NCBI GenBank assembly: GCA_963422445.2
Contig: OY729512.2
Location: 744,001-808,000, forward strand
DNA length: 64,000 nt
Direction: 5' to 3'
DNA from: G963422445 sp963422445
GTDB taxonomy: Bacteria > Pseudomonadota > Alphaproteobacteria > Thalassobaculales > Thalassobaculaceae
Part shown: positions 55,450 through 64,000 of the stretch, in pieces
Position numbering within the stretch: position 1 is the first letter of the stretch
How the letters are laid out: every line of letters starts with the position of its first letter
Notes under the pieces: generated by a model
Told to the model about the DNA's origin: nothing
The model's database searches: none
The model's input: the letters and a program-made list of their open reading frames with translations, nothing else
Position numbers and translations under genes: made by a program

Positions 55450-57318
55450 ATGGCCGAAATACACCCTACTGATGAACTAATTCACGATTCCAGTGGCGAT
55501 CATGATAATCCGTGCGATTTTGAAATCGTGGCCTCTCGACGTTATTTTTTGCAAGGTGCAGCAGCAGTGGGCACGCTCGTCGCGGCTGGCGGGCTGTTGC
55601 CGAAACCGGCTGCCGCGGAAGCCTCATGGCTGAAGTTCCAGCCAGTCACCGCGAACACTCTGGATACTGTGACCGTGCCAAACGGCTTCTCGTGGTATCC
55701 GGTGATCCGTTGGGGAGACCCGCTTTGGTCCGACGCACCGAAGTTCGATCATGCAAACCGGGGAACCGGCAGCAGTCAGGAGCGTAGTTTCGGCGACAAC
55801 AATGATGGCATGTCGTTGTTCATGCGAGACGGCAAGAGCATTCTTGTGGTTAACAACGAGTATGTGAACCGGAAGATTTTCCATGGGAACCGGGAGTCGA
55901 AGGGCCCTGAGACCGCGGATGACATACGCAAGAGCAAGGCCGGACACGGTGTCAGTGTTCTTGAGATCGACCTCCGCGATGGACGATGGGGTCCGATTAT
56001 CGACTCGCCACTCAATCGCCGGATCACAGCCGATACACCGATGGAAATTACTGGCCCGGCCCGTGGGCACGCGTTCCTGAAGACAGCCTCCGACCCGTCC
56101 GGCACGCAATCACTCGGAACCTGGAACAATTGCGCCAATGGGCGTACACCGTGGAATACGTATCTCGCCTGTGAGGAGAACTTCAACGGATATTTCTCTT
56201 CAAGCGACCCGAACTACGAACCTTCACCTGCTTTACAGCGCTATGGCGTCAAGCTCCAGGATCGGGGTTACAAGTGGTCCATGACCGACGAGCGGTTTGA
56301 CATCTCGAAGCACCCGAATGAACCGAACCGGGCAGGTTATGTCGTCGAGATTGACCCGCTTGATCCAAGCTCGACACCAAAGAAGCGAACAGCTCTTGGC
56401 CGTATGAAACACGAGAATGCCGAGATCGTGGTTGCTGCAAACAGTCATGTCGTCGCGTATATGGGCGACGACGAGCGTGGCGAATTCCTGTACCGATTCA
56501 TTTCCAACAGGAAATATGTCGAGGGCGGTGACAATCGGGATTTGTTGGAAAGCGGCTCGTTGTCTGTTGCGAAGTTCGACGAGGATGGTAGTGGACGCTG
56601 GATAGCACTTACGCCTGATGCAACCGGCATGGCGTCAGCCGGGGAGATTGCTGTGCATACCCGCATCGCCGCTTCGGCTGTTGGTGCGACGACCATGGAC
56701 CGGCCGGAATGGGTTGCGAGTAATCCAAAACGAGCAGAGGTTTACTGTTGTCTGACCAACAACAAGAATCGCGGAAAGAAACCAAATGCCGGCGGCGATC
56801 CGACGCCGGTCGGCGGGCCCAATCCTCGGGCGGAGAATCTGTACGGACAGATTCTCCGCTGGCTGCCGGTTGATGGCGACCACACGGCTGAAGGTTTCAC
56901 GTGGGATCTTTTCGTGGTTGCCGGTAACCCAGCGGTTCACGACGATGACCGTTCGGGTTCGGACAACGTCAACGAAGCCAACATGTTCAATTCGCCCGAC
57001 GGCCTTGCGTTCGACAGCAAGGGTGGATTGTGGATTCAAACGGACGGAAAATACACTAACGAGGGCGATTTTGCGGGCCAAGGCAATAACCAGATGTTGC
57101 ACGCTGATCCGGCCAGCGGCACGATCGCACGGTTTATGGTCGGTCCGAAGGAGTGTGAGGTGACCGGACTTTGCTGGTCGGAGGATCAGAATACCATGTT
57201 TGTCGGGTTGCAGCATCCGGGTGAGAAGGGCAACAGCCATTTTCCGGACGGTGGCGACAGTGTGCCACGCTCGACCGTGATTGCCGTTATCAGGGATGAC
57301 GGCGGGCCAATCGGTTGA
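55450..57318 (+). CDS. PhoX/DUF839-family protein, Tat-exported
   Basis: A 622-aa protein. A twin-arginine signal is clear: ASRRYFLQGAAAVGTLVAAG, followed by an Ala-rich cleavage region (PAAAEA). The body is the PhoX/DUF839 beta-propeller: ILVVNNEYVNRK, CANGRTPWNTYLACEENFNG, GRMKHENAEIVV, YMGDDERGEFLYRFIS and NMFNSPDGLAFDSKGGLWIQ. True PhoX enzymes are Ca/Fe-dependent periplasmic alkaline phosphatases. DUF839 members include proteins without proven phosphatase activity, so the reaction is an inference. It starts 80 bp after lpxB and is probably transcribed on its own. No lesion. Confidence 0.88.
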   Translation: MAEIHPTDELIHDSSGDHDNPCDFEIVASRRYFLQGAAAVGTLVAAGGLLPKPAAAEASWLKFQPVTANTLDTVTVPNGFSWYPVIRWGDPLWSDAPKFDHANRGTGSSQERSFGDNNDGMSLFMRDGKSILVVNNEYVNRKIFHGNRESKGPETADDIRKSKAGHGVSVLEIDLRDGRWGPIIDSPLNRRITADTPMEITGPARGHAFLKTASDPSGTQSLGTWNNCANGRTPWNTYLACEENFNGYFSSSDPNYEPSPALQRYGVKLQDRGYKWSMTDERFDISKHPNEPNRAGYVVEIDPLDPSSTPKKRTALGRMKHENAEIVVAANSHVVAYMGDDERGEFLYRFISNRKYVEGGDNRDLLESGSLSVAKFDEDGSGRWIALTPDATGMASAGEIAVHTRIAASAVGATTMDRPEWVASNPKRAEVYCCLTNNKNRGKKPNAGGDPTPVGGPNPRAENLYGQILRWLPVDGDHTAEGFTWDLFVVAGNPAVHDDDRSGSDNVNEANMFNSPDGLAFDSKGGLWIQTDGKYTNEGDFAGQGNNQMLHADPASGTIARFMVGPKECEVTGLCWSEDQNTMFVGLQHPGEKGNSHFPDGGDSVPRSTVIAVIRDDGGPIG

Positions 57319-57339
57319 GGATGCGCAAGGACCCTACTA

Positions 57340-58210
57340 GGGCGTGTTGATGAATTCATGAAATGCTGATAATCATTCTCCATCAATGACACTTTCCGGG
57401 GACTTATCATGGCGTTACGCCTGCTCATCCCGGATGCTGTCTGCTCGACACTCGAGCCGCTACTGCGTGAGAGCAAACACGCCGCCGGCGCCCCGCCACG
57501 GCTCAGCGACCGAATGTTCATCGAAGCCGTCCTCTACCAGGCGCGGACCGGAACCCCCTGGCGCGACCTGCCCGACGAATTCGGCCATTGGAATGCCGTT
57601 TATCAGCGGTTTCGCCGTTGGGAGAAGCGCCACCTCTGGGCGCGGCTCTGGCAACAGATACAACAGGTAGATGATGAACCACTCAAGGAAGTGTTCATCG
57701 ATTCGACCATCGTGCGCGCTCATCAACACGCAGCCGGCGCGGTAAAAAAAAAACGGTGGCCAAGAGGCCCAGGCTCTCGGCCGCTCCCGGGGTGGGTTCT
57801 CCACCAGGCTGCACGTCGCCTGTGCCAACGAAACAACCGGTGTGTCCTTCGTGTTGACGGGTGGCGAGCGCCATGATGGTGTGGGATTCGAGCTGCTGTG
57901 GAAGGCTTTGCCCAGCTCTCCCGCACCGGAGGCTGCGGTCATGGACAAGGCGTATGACAGCAAGGGCATTCGCCAGGTGCTGGCCGACCAGGGCGTCGAA
58001 GCCGTGATTCCCGCCCGGTCGAACCGGACTGAGACGATTCATCACGATCGAGAAAAGTACAAGCGGCGCCAGCAGGTCGAGCGATTCTTCAACAAGCTCA
58101 AACAATTCCGTCGCATTGCCACACGTTATGACAAGCTCGCTCGGACGTTCCTCGCGTTTGTCCACATTGTCTCAGCATGGATCATGCTTCGATCATTCGT
58201 CAACACGCCC
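57340..58210 (+). mobile_element. IS5-family (IS427 group) element b, copy 1
   Basis: 871 bp with ends GGGCGTGTTGATGAATTC and the mirror in GAATGATCGAAGC side CAACACGCCC, flanked by TA (57338-57339 and 58211-58212). The second copy is at 60370-61240. Confidence 0.88.
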
Positions 58211-58213
58211 TAA
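57409..58213 (+). CDS. IS427-type transposase b, copy 1, frameshift at a run of ten A
   Basis: The first frame from ATG 57409 reads SDRMFIEAVLYQARTGTPWR and DLPDEFGHWNAVYQRFRRWE, and carries the first Asp in VFIDSTIVRAHQHAAGAVKK. It reaches a run of ten A (57745-57755 region), where the group shifts frame. The second frame continues GGQEAQALGRSRGGFSTRLH, then AAVMDKAYDSKGIRQVLADQ (second Asp) and RRQQVERFFNKLKQFRRIAT (Glu). It ends in the inverted repeat. Both copies share the A10 run, which favours programmed slippage over mutation. Confidence 0.84.
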
Positions 58214-58395
58214 TACAGTTTCGTTCGGTCCACTACGCCGTTGTCCCGGGGATTGTGGAAATCTCACCGGTTGTTGTCACCGAACGGGGACAATGCCACA
58301 TCGGGTGAATTTGATCACGCGTTGAATTTATAACGGCTTTCAGTGTACGGCCGTATTCGGCCCAACGAGACCGTCAATATTTCTTGGAACGAATA

Positions 58396-58425
58396 AGGAA
58401 AGGCCGCCGGAAGGCGGCCTTTCCT
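58396..58425. terminator. Perfect 13-bp GC-rich hairpin
   Basis: AGGAAAGGCCGCC, a GGAA loop, then GGCGGCCTTTCCT. No long T-run follows on either strand, though TTTCCTTATTC follows on the minus strand. It lies just downstream of the IS1595 transposase 3' end and, before the IS427 insertion, about 230 bp after the PhoX-family gene. A terminator for either side is likely. Confidence 0.6.
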
Positions 58426-59189
58426 GCTCAATCTTGTTCCTGATTACCACTCAAACCAAGCGTAACTTGAGTAGCCTCTCCGGCATCGGCGGTGTCCGCA
58501 GCACCACGTAGACCAGTCCAGGGATGATCTCGGGCAGGTCGAAGCGACGATTGACCCGGTACTCGAACTCCGCCAGATAGCGCTGGGCATACTTGGGACG
58601 AATCGCATGACAGGTGCCACGCAAGGCGCTCTTGATGTTGCCGAGAATCGTGTTCACCCCTTGACACTCGGGACGCTCAACCGCGGCTTTCCCGCCGCCG
58701 GTCACCATCGGCTCATGCACGCAGCCTGCCGCGGTCACGCCATTGAAGCAGGTCAGCCCATCGGAGAGCACCTGCGTGCCCGGGCTCAGGTGCTGCTGGC
58801 CCAGGCGGCGATTTCGGTGAGACGGAAGCCTTCGACCGCGGCTACGAAAGGGGTCTTGCCCGGTGCCCCCGTCCGCGCTTGCCGCCACTACGCTCGCCCC
58901 CGAGGTAGGCATCGTCGAGCTGGATGAACCCGCCGAGCACATGCTCTCGGTCGCGCTCCATCATCACCTGCATCAGCGTGTGGCGCATGCGCCATGCGGC
59001 GTTGTAGGAGATGCCGAGCTGGCGGTGCAGCGTCATCGCCGATGCACCTTTCTTGTTCTGGGTCATGAAGGAGATGCCCTAGAGCCACACCGTCAGAGGC
59101 AGCTTGGTGGCCTCGAAGATGGTGCTGGCGGTGATGTAGGTCTGACGGTGGCAGCGATAGCACTGCTGGAGCTTGTGTGTGGTCAACTA

Positions 59190-60367
59190 GTGTCCTGATT
59201 CCAAAGTTCGTACCGTTATGATGTTGCGGCTGCAGCGGTTTCGAGGGTCCTGAGGCAGAAGCGCTTGATGGACGCCAGGATTTCATCGGCTGTCTTGTGC
59301 CAGCGGAAGGGCTTGGGGTCCTCGTTGACGGTGTCGATGTACCCGGTGATCGCCTGCTCCAGCTCGACGGTCGATCGGTGAACCCCGCGCCGGATCTGCT
59401 TCTCTGTCAGATCGGCGAAGAAGCGCTCGACTTGGTTGAGCCACGAGGCAGAGGTCGGGGTGACGTGAACATGCCAGCGCGGTCGCCGGGCGAACCCGTC
59501 GCGGATCGTCTTCGTCTTGTGGGTCGAGTAGTTGTCCATGACGATGTGGATCTCGAGGTCGGGCGGCACGTTGGCCTCGACGTGATCCAGGAACTTGCGG
59601 AACTCCACGCTGCGGTGGCGCCGATAGCACTGTCCGATGACCTTGCCTGTGGCGACGTCAAGGGCTGCGAAGAGCGAGGTCGTGCCGTTGCGCTTGTAAT
59701 CGTGAGTGCGCCGCTCGACCTGCCCCGGGCGCAGCGGCAGCAGCGGCTGGGTGCGATCGAGGGCCTGAACCTGCGATTTCTCGTCCACGCAGAGGACCAT
59801 GGCATGCTGCGGCGGGTCCACGTAGAGCCCCACGATGTCGCGCGTCTTGTCCACGAAGTAGGGGTCTGCCGAGAGCTTGAAGGTCTCGCTCCTGTGCGGC
59901 TGAAGGGAAAAGGCTCGCCAGATGCGATTGACCGTCGACGGCGCATACCCCGTCGCCTGCGCCATCGAGCGCGTGCTCCATTGGGTCGCGTCACGAGGCT
60001 TCTCCTCAAGCGTCTTGCGCACCACCTCGGCCACGGCGTCGTCATCGATGCGCCGGGGACGGCCGGAGCGCGGCTCGTCGTCAAGCCCGTCAAGACGATG
60101 CTCTGCGAAGCGATTGCGCCACTTCCTGGCGGTCTGGCTGGTCACGCCCAGCACGCTCCCAATCTGCACATTGGTAAGCCCTTCGGCCGCCAGCAGCACG
60201 ATGTGCGCCCGATCGGACAGGCCTCGCCAGACTTTGCGCCCGCGCGCCAGCCGCTCAAGCTCGTTGCGCTCGTCCGCGCTCAGCTTGATCTCCACCGAAA
60301 GTCGCATCACCATGCCCCCCGAATCGACACCACCCCCTTAACAATACGAACTTTGCGTACAGGACAC
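59190..60367 (-). mobile_element. IS630-family element, copy 2, TA target duplication
   Basis: 1,178 bp, inverted relative to the copy at 29511-30685 and three bases longer. Flanked by TA at 59188-59189 and 60368-60369; the right TA is also the left target of IS427b copy 2. Confidence 0.92.
59216..60313 (-). CDS. IS630-family transposase, copy 2 (intact)
   Basis: 365 aa, the same protein as at 29565-30659 with one extra His (RRTHDYKRNG) and substitutions such as IRDGFARR for IRDWFARR and HVTPTSASWLN for HFTPTSASWLN. HTH and DDE motifs are complete. The two copies are in opposite orientation about 29 kb apart, so they could mediate an inversion. Confidence 0.92.
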   Translation of the reverse strand: MVMRLSVEIKLSADERNELERLARGRKVWRGLSDRAHIVLLAAEGLTNVQIGSVLGVTSQTARKWRNRFAEHRLDGLDDEPRSGRPRRIDDDAVAEVVRKTLEEKPRDATQWSTRSMAQATGYAPSTVNRIWRAFSLQPHRSETFKLSADPYFVDKTRDIVGLYVDPPQHAMVLCVDEKSQVQALDRTQPLLPLRPGQVERRTHDYKRNGTTSLFAALDVATGKVIGQCYRRHRSVEFRKFLDHVEANVPPDLEIHIVMDNYSTHKTKTIRDGFARRPRWHVHVTPTSASWLNQVERFFADLTEKQIRRGVHRSTVELEQAITGYIDTVNEDPKPFRWHKTADEILASIKRFCLRTLETAAAATS

Positions 60368-60369
60368 TA

Positions 60370-61240
60370 GGTCGTGTTGACGAATTCATGAAATGCTGAT
60401 AATCATTCTCCATCAATGACACTTTCCGGGGACTTATCATGGCGTTACGCCTGCTCATCACGGATGCTATCTGGTCGACACTCGAGCCGCTACTGCGTGA
60501 GAGCAAACACGCCGCCGGCGCCCCGCCACGGCTCAGCGACCGAATGTTCATCGAAGCCGTCCTCTACCAGGCGCGTACCGGAACCCCCTGGCGCGACCTG
60601 CCCGATGAATTCGGCCATTGGAATGCCGTTTATCAGCGGTTTCGCCGTTGGGAGAAGCGCCACCTCTGGGCGCGGCTCTGGCAACAGATACAACAGGTAG
60701 ATGATGAACCACTCAAGGAAGTGTTCATCGATTCGACCATCGTGCGCGCTCATCAACACGCCGCCGGCGCGGTAAAAAAAAAACGGTGGCCAAGAGGCCC
60801 AGGCTCTCGGCCGCTCCCGGGGCGGGTTCTCCACCAAGCTGAACGTCGCCTGTGCCAACGAAACAACCGGTGTGTCCTTCGTGTTGACGGGTGGCGAGCG
60901 CCATGATGGCGTGGGATTCGAGCTGCTGTGGAAGGCTTTGCACAGCTCTCCCGCACCGGAGGCTGCGGTCATGGACAAGGCGTATGACAGCAAGGGCATT
61001 CGCCAGGTGCTGGCCGACCAGGGCGTCGAAGCCGTGATACCCGCCCGGTCGAACCGGACTGAGACGATTCATCACGATCGAGAAAAGTACAAGCGGCGCC
61101 AGCAGGTCGAGCGATTCTTCAACAAGCTCAAACAATTCCGTCGCATTGCCACACGTTATGACAAGCTCGCTCGGACGTTCCTCGCGTTTGTCCACATTGT
61201 CTCAGCATGGATCATGCTTCGATCATTCGTCAACACGCCC
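60370..61240 (+). mobile_element. IS5-family (IS427 group) element b, copy 2
   Basis: 871 bp; left end GGTCGTGTTGACGAATTC (one change from copy 1), right end CAACACGCCC. TA at 60368-60369 and 61241-61242 are shared with IS630 copy 2 on the left and a diverged IS630 on the right. Confidence 0.87.
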
Positions 61241-61243
61241 TAG
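60439..61243 (+). CDS. IS427-type transposase b, copy 2, frameshift at a run of ten A
   Basis: Same organisation as copy 1. First frame ATG 60439 to the A10 run near 60775; second frame GGQEAQALGRSRGGFSTKLN onward to 61243, with AAVMDKAYDSKGIRQVLADQ and RRQQVERFFNKLKQFRRIAT. Differences from copy 1 are a handful of substitutions (RLHVACAN to KLNVACAN, PSSPAPE to HSSPAPE). No lesion outside the programmed shift. Confidence 0.84.
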
Positions 61244-62390
61244 TGTAGTGTCTCTCAAGTCCGCGCCTTATAATATCGGCCTCACGCGCAACGGGAGGCC
61301 CTTCGATGCCGCGCGGCCGCCCCTTCCCCCTCTGGTGCTCACCAGCGCGCAACGCGAACAGCTCACCGCTGTGTCGCAGTCCACCTCGATGCCCTACGGT
61401 CTGGTCCACCGGGCCCGCATCATTCTCACCTGTGCGCAGGGACTGACCAATTCGGCGGTGGCCGCGCGACGGAACACCTCGCCCTCGGGGGTGGGCCAAT
61501 GGCGGCGACGATTTGTTGAGCGCGGCGTGCAGGGTCTGCATGACGATCGTCGCCCGGGACGGCCACGCCCCTATGACGATGACAAGGTGGCAGACCTCAT
61601 CAACCGCGCCTTGCAGGAGAAACCCGACACCGCCAGTGCTTGGAGCGTAGGGCTGATGGCCCAGGCCCAGGGCGTGTCGAAGAGCACGGTGCAGCGCTGG
61701 TTCTCCCTGTTCGGGGTCAAGCCCCCTCTGAGCGACACCTTCAAGCTGTCCAGCGACCCGTTTTTCATCGAGAAGCTGCGTGATGGGACCGGCCTCTCTC
61801 TCAATCCCCCGGACAACGCGATGGTGTTGTGTGTCGATGAGAAGAGTCAGATCCAGGCGCTCCATCGCACCCGGCCTACGCTGCCGCTGGGACTAGGCTC
61901 TGTCGAAGGCTAGACCCATGACGATGTTCGACACGGAACCACGACCCTGTTCGCCGCCCTCGATGTGGCGATCGGCAAGGGGATCGGCAAATGGTCCCAG
62001 CGTCATCGCCATCGGGAATGTCTCGCTGTCCTGCGACCCATTGACCGCGAGACGCCGCCCGAACGCGACATCCATCTCGTCGTGGACAACGATGCGACCC
62101 ACAAGCACCCAAAGGTCCAAGCGTGGCTTGCAAAGAGATCGCGCGACCATCTTCACTTCACGCCGACATCCGCCTCATGGCTCAATCAGGTGGAGCGCTG
62201 GTTCGGCCTCATCAGCCAACCGGCCATCAAGCGCGGCTCGGTCGACAGCGTCGCTCAACGCGTCAAGACGATTGAGAGCTTCATCACACAATACAATGCC
62301 TCCTCTTCGCCCTTCATCGGGGTCGCGACGGCGGAGTCGATCTTCGACAAGCTCGAACGTCTATCTGCGCGTATTTGTGGGACAGGACAC
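61243..62390 (+). mobile_element. IS630-family element, third type
   Basis: About 1,148 bp from GTGTAGTGTCTC to the mirror of GTGTCCTGTCCC, between TA at 61241-61242 and 62391-62392. It is the last member of the chain of IS that share TA borders within the IS1595 gene. Confidence 0.8.
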
Positions 62391-62393
62391 TAG
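61306..62393 (+). pseudogene. IS630-family transposase (third type), frameshift and amber codon
   Basis: ATG 61306 (after GGGAGG) gives MPRGRPFP. The continuation PPLVLTSAQREQLTAVSQ is in another frame, so an early frameshift exists. The HTH part is VHRARIILTCAQGLTNSAVA and GQWRRRFVERGVQGLHDDRR. The first Asp is in VLCVDEKSQIQALHRTRPTL. TAG 61911-61913 interrupts the frame after GLGSVEG, and the same frame then carries THDDVRHGTTTLFAALDVAI, IHLVVDNDATHKHPKVQAWL (second Asp) and TSASWLNQVERWFGLISQPA (Glu) to 62393. Confidence 0.87.
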
Positions 62394-62656
62394 CAGCCTC
62401 GGTCGTGGCCGCAGTTCGGGCACACGAAACCGTTAGGCCAGCGCCATCGGTACAGGGCGTCGAAGCACTGCTCTTCGGTTCCATAGAGCGATAGGAACTC
62501 GTTGAGGCTGATTCCTTTCTGGAACTGCACCAGGGTGCGGGTCATGGAATTTTCCTTCTCTATCAATGAATTAAATGGCGACATTCTATACTACATTCCA
62601 CTTAGCTTCGAGGGTAATTAGGATCTTGTTTGAAGGTGATACTCAGAAGTTCATTT

Positions 62657-63443
62657 GTAACCGTTCGGGTTCTGTGGGATCTTAGGCTTCCACTGGTTTT
62701 TACTGATAACTAATTCGCGCATGCGCTACCGTCTCGCGCATGGCGGTTTTCGACGCGGATTTCGGTACCGACCTGACGACGCCCGATGGCGACGACACCC
62801 TGTGGCCGCTTCCCATTGTGGTGCCGGTGTGCGAGCCGCTCGACTGGGCGTCTTTGCTTGAAGAGGCAGAGGCGCGCGTCAAGGAGGAACGGAGCCGCGC
62901 CAATGTGGCGGAGCTGCGCCGCGAGGACCTGCGCCGGTCGGAGAGGGATGACCGATCGCTCGCGAGCTCGCTGACGAGGCAGTTCGACGTCTGCCGGTTC
63001 AAGCTCAAGGCAGCCGCACCGAAGACCGCGTCGCGGGCTGTGAAGACGTCGGAGTGCAGGGTCGGGTCCCCGGACGCCGAGATCTCCGGAAGAGCGAGCG
63101 GCAGAAGAGGCCGGGCACCGGGCGCAAGCGCGGCGAGCAGCGCGGCGCCGCCGGACACGGGCGGACCCAGCGCCCCGGGCTCAGACAGAAGAAGGAAACG
63201 CGCGATCCGCCGGAGGATGCGCGCGTCTGTCCGCGCTGCAGCAAGCTCTATGCCGTCAACGGCGAGCGGTGCACCACTCTCTTCAAGATCGATGTCGAGG
63301 CCTGCGAGAACACAATCGTCCGGTCCTGCTGGAGCCGGAGTTGCGAGTGCACGTCCTCGCCGCGGGACGTGATCGCGCCGCCGGTGCCGCGGCTGTTCCG
63401 GGGCACGCCCTACGGGATCAGCTTCCGGGCGCGTTTCCTGTTC
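62657..63443 (+). mobile_element. Truncated copy of the IS66-type transposon (left end)
   Basis: Starts GTAACCGTTCGGGTTCTGTG, matching the left end at 14339, and follows that element to about 63443, where similarity stops abruptly. The transposase frame from ATG 62740 keeps TCG and CAG where the larger copy has amber codons. It has lost the coiled-coil region by an internal deletion near 63090. Confidence 0.85.
62740..63443 (+). pseudogene. IS66-type transposase fragment with internal deletion
   Basis: N-terminal piece MAVFDADFGTDLTTPDGDDT and PVCEPLDWASLLEEAEARVK. Near 63090 it jumps, out of frame, to KSERQKRPGTGRKRGEQRGA, VCPRCSKLYAVNGERCTTLF and PRLFRGTPYGISFRARFLFE, the zinc-ribbon region of the 16.8-kb copy. 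The catalytic domain is absent. Confidence 0.85.
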
Positions 63444-63486
63444 GAGCACTGTGCGTGCCAACGTATGACATTGTGCGTCCCTCACG

Positions 63487-63995
63487 TCAGATTCCTGGTA
63501 GGGGGAGAGTTCTAACGTTTTGTATTTGCGTAACATTGCCAGGGCGGCGGGCGACGATTTCCTGTACACCTATGCGAACCGCCTCGCTTTCGAGCGCTTC
63601 GGCCGGGATGTTCCATGGAGCCAACGGCATGAGTTGTGTCGCTGGCAACTTTCTTTCACGGATAAGCCGACGTACCGACTCGACGGAGACTCCGAGACGT
63701 TGAGCCGCCACGTCCGCGCTAACGGTCTCCTCCCCCGCCGTCTCCGGATCGCAGGCGGCTATGCCGAGCCGTTCACGAAGTTCGCGAACCTGCATCGTCG
63801 TCCAGGTCTTGCCGTCTTCGGAACGACAACGCATTCGGTTCATCGTGACCGCCAACTCGCGGTCCGGCCACTGACCGCCGAGCTTGCGCATGACGTCAGC
63901 CGCGCCGGGCCGACGGTCGACCGGATGGCGGGGCATCCTGACCCGCGGAACCCGCGTCTCGCTGTGCCGCCCACCCGGTGAACCGTCACCACCGC
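63487..63995 (-). pseudogene. C-terminal fragment of a large serine recombinase
   Basis: The minus frame reads VPRVRMPRHPVDRRPGAADV, MRKLGGQWPDRELAVTMNRM and RSEDGKTWTTMQVRELRERL. This resembles the tail of large serine recombinases, where a (D/S)xxIAxxLN-xG-x-GxxWTxxxVxxxRxxxGI segment is usual. It is followed by a small HTH-like segment, SADVAAQRLGVSVESVRRLI and RERKLPATQLMPLAPWNI. A TGA lies at the window edge, so the catalytic N-terminus is either outside or lost. The call rests on pattern memory and is moderate. Confidence 0.55.
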
Positions 63996-64000
63996 TTCAT

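Larger units (their letters stand above)
58451..62548 (-). pseudogene. IS1595 (ISXO2-like) transposase split by three IS elements
   Basis: The N-terminus is at 62548-62394: MTRTLVQFQKGISLNEFLSL and WRWPNGFVCPNCGHDRGC (zinc ribbon). After a 3.2-kb gap it resumes at 59187: LQQCYRCHRQTYITASTIFE, ATKLPLTVWL, an amber at 59079-59081, and GISFMTQNKKGASAMTLHRQ. The catalytic part follows: FIQLDDAYLGGERSGGKRG (Asp), then after frameshifts LSPGTQVLSDGLTCFNGVTA and CQGVNTILGNIKSALRGTCH to 58451. The gap holds IS630 copy 2, IS427b copy 2 and a diverged IS630. The gene is dead several times over. Confidence 0.86.

Noticed and set aside
1..64000. CRISPR arrays, tRNA and rRNA genes
   Set aside because: I saw no regularly spaced short repeats and no tRNA- or rRNA-like sequence by eye. 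A covariance-model scan would be decisive.

Overview
The window looks like a GC-rich alphaproteobacterial chromosome (Rhodospirillales-like at a guess) that is heavily invaded by insertion sequences and is losing genes. The host signature is the divergent hemD-hemC / tsaD-gpsA-EVE arrangement common in alphaproteobacteria, a GapR-like DUF2312 protein, a divergent znuCB/znuA locus, an overlapping trmH-rluB-rsmD cluster, nudC, lpxB and a short HisRS. By summing the elements mapped here, roughly half of the 64 kb is IS-derived. No rRNA, tRNA or CRISPR array was seen.

Layout. 1-4.4 kb: an apparently intact hemD fragment beside a decayed hemC that has lost both key catalytic positions, then tsaD, gpsA, an EVE protein and a GapR-like protein. 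4.5-9.98 kb: broken IS630 and IS66 transposases and a broken DDE element with a 9-bp target duplication. 10-11.4 kb: hisS. 11.4-13.6 kb: an IS5 copy carrying a MITE and abutted by an IS427-type element. 14.3-22.4 kb: one 8.1-kb nest, an IS66-type element (8-bp target duplication, DUF4338 passenger) into which an IS1380 and a RIT element (three tandem tyrosine recombinases between perfect 96-bp inverted repeats) have inserted. 22.7-27 kb: znuB, znuC and znuA, with an IS in the shared promoter region. 27.2-28.4 kb: a CoA-transferase closely resembling mesaconyl-C1-CoA-C4-CoA transferase. 29.3-31.3 kb: remains of a higB-higA-Panacea (DUF4065) operon split by an IS630. 31.4-35.6 kb: IS30, DUF772-type IS and the second 9-bp-duplication IS. 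35.9-38.6 kb: GFA protein, a frameshifted old-yellow-enzyme gene and a quinone-reductase-like gene. 39-40.7 kb: ISAs1 transposase with a decayed DUF4338 gene. 40.9-43.8 kb: nudC, rsmD, rluB, trmH-type methyltransferase. 44.4-53 kb: IS630, two MITEs, IS5, a serine hydrolase, another DUF772-type IS and an IS5 interrupted by IS427. 53-57.3 kb: a broken HTH regulator, lpxB and a Tat-exported PhoX-family protein. 57.3-64 kb: an IS pile-up in which IS630, IS427 and IS630 stand end to end inside one IS1595 gene, then an IS66 fragment and a serine-recombinase tail.

Together the host genes cover tRNA t6A modification (tsaD), phospholipid precursor synthesis (gpsA), zinc uptake (znuABC), rRNA modification (rluB, rsmD, trmH-like), lipid A synthesis (lpxB) and histidyl-tRNA charging. 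Essential genes are intact, while a haem gene, an oxidoreductase, toxin-antitoxin genes and most transposases are broken. This is the picture expected of a lineage early in genome reduction, such as a recently host-restricted symbiont; that lifestyle is inference. The most striking structures are the RIT-in-IS66 nest, a three-copy MITE family with perfect 8-bp target duplications, DUF4338 passengers in two unrelated IS families, and the hemC pseudogene.
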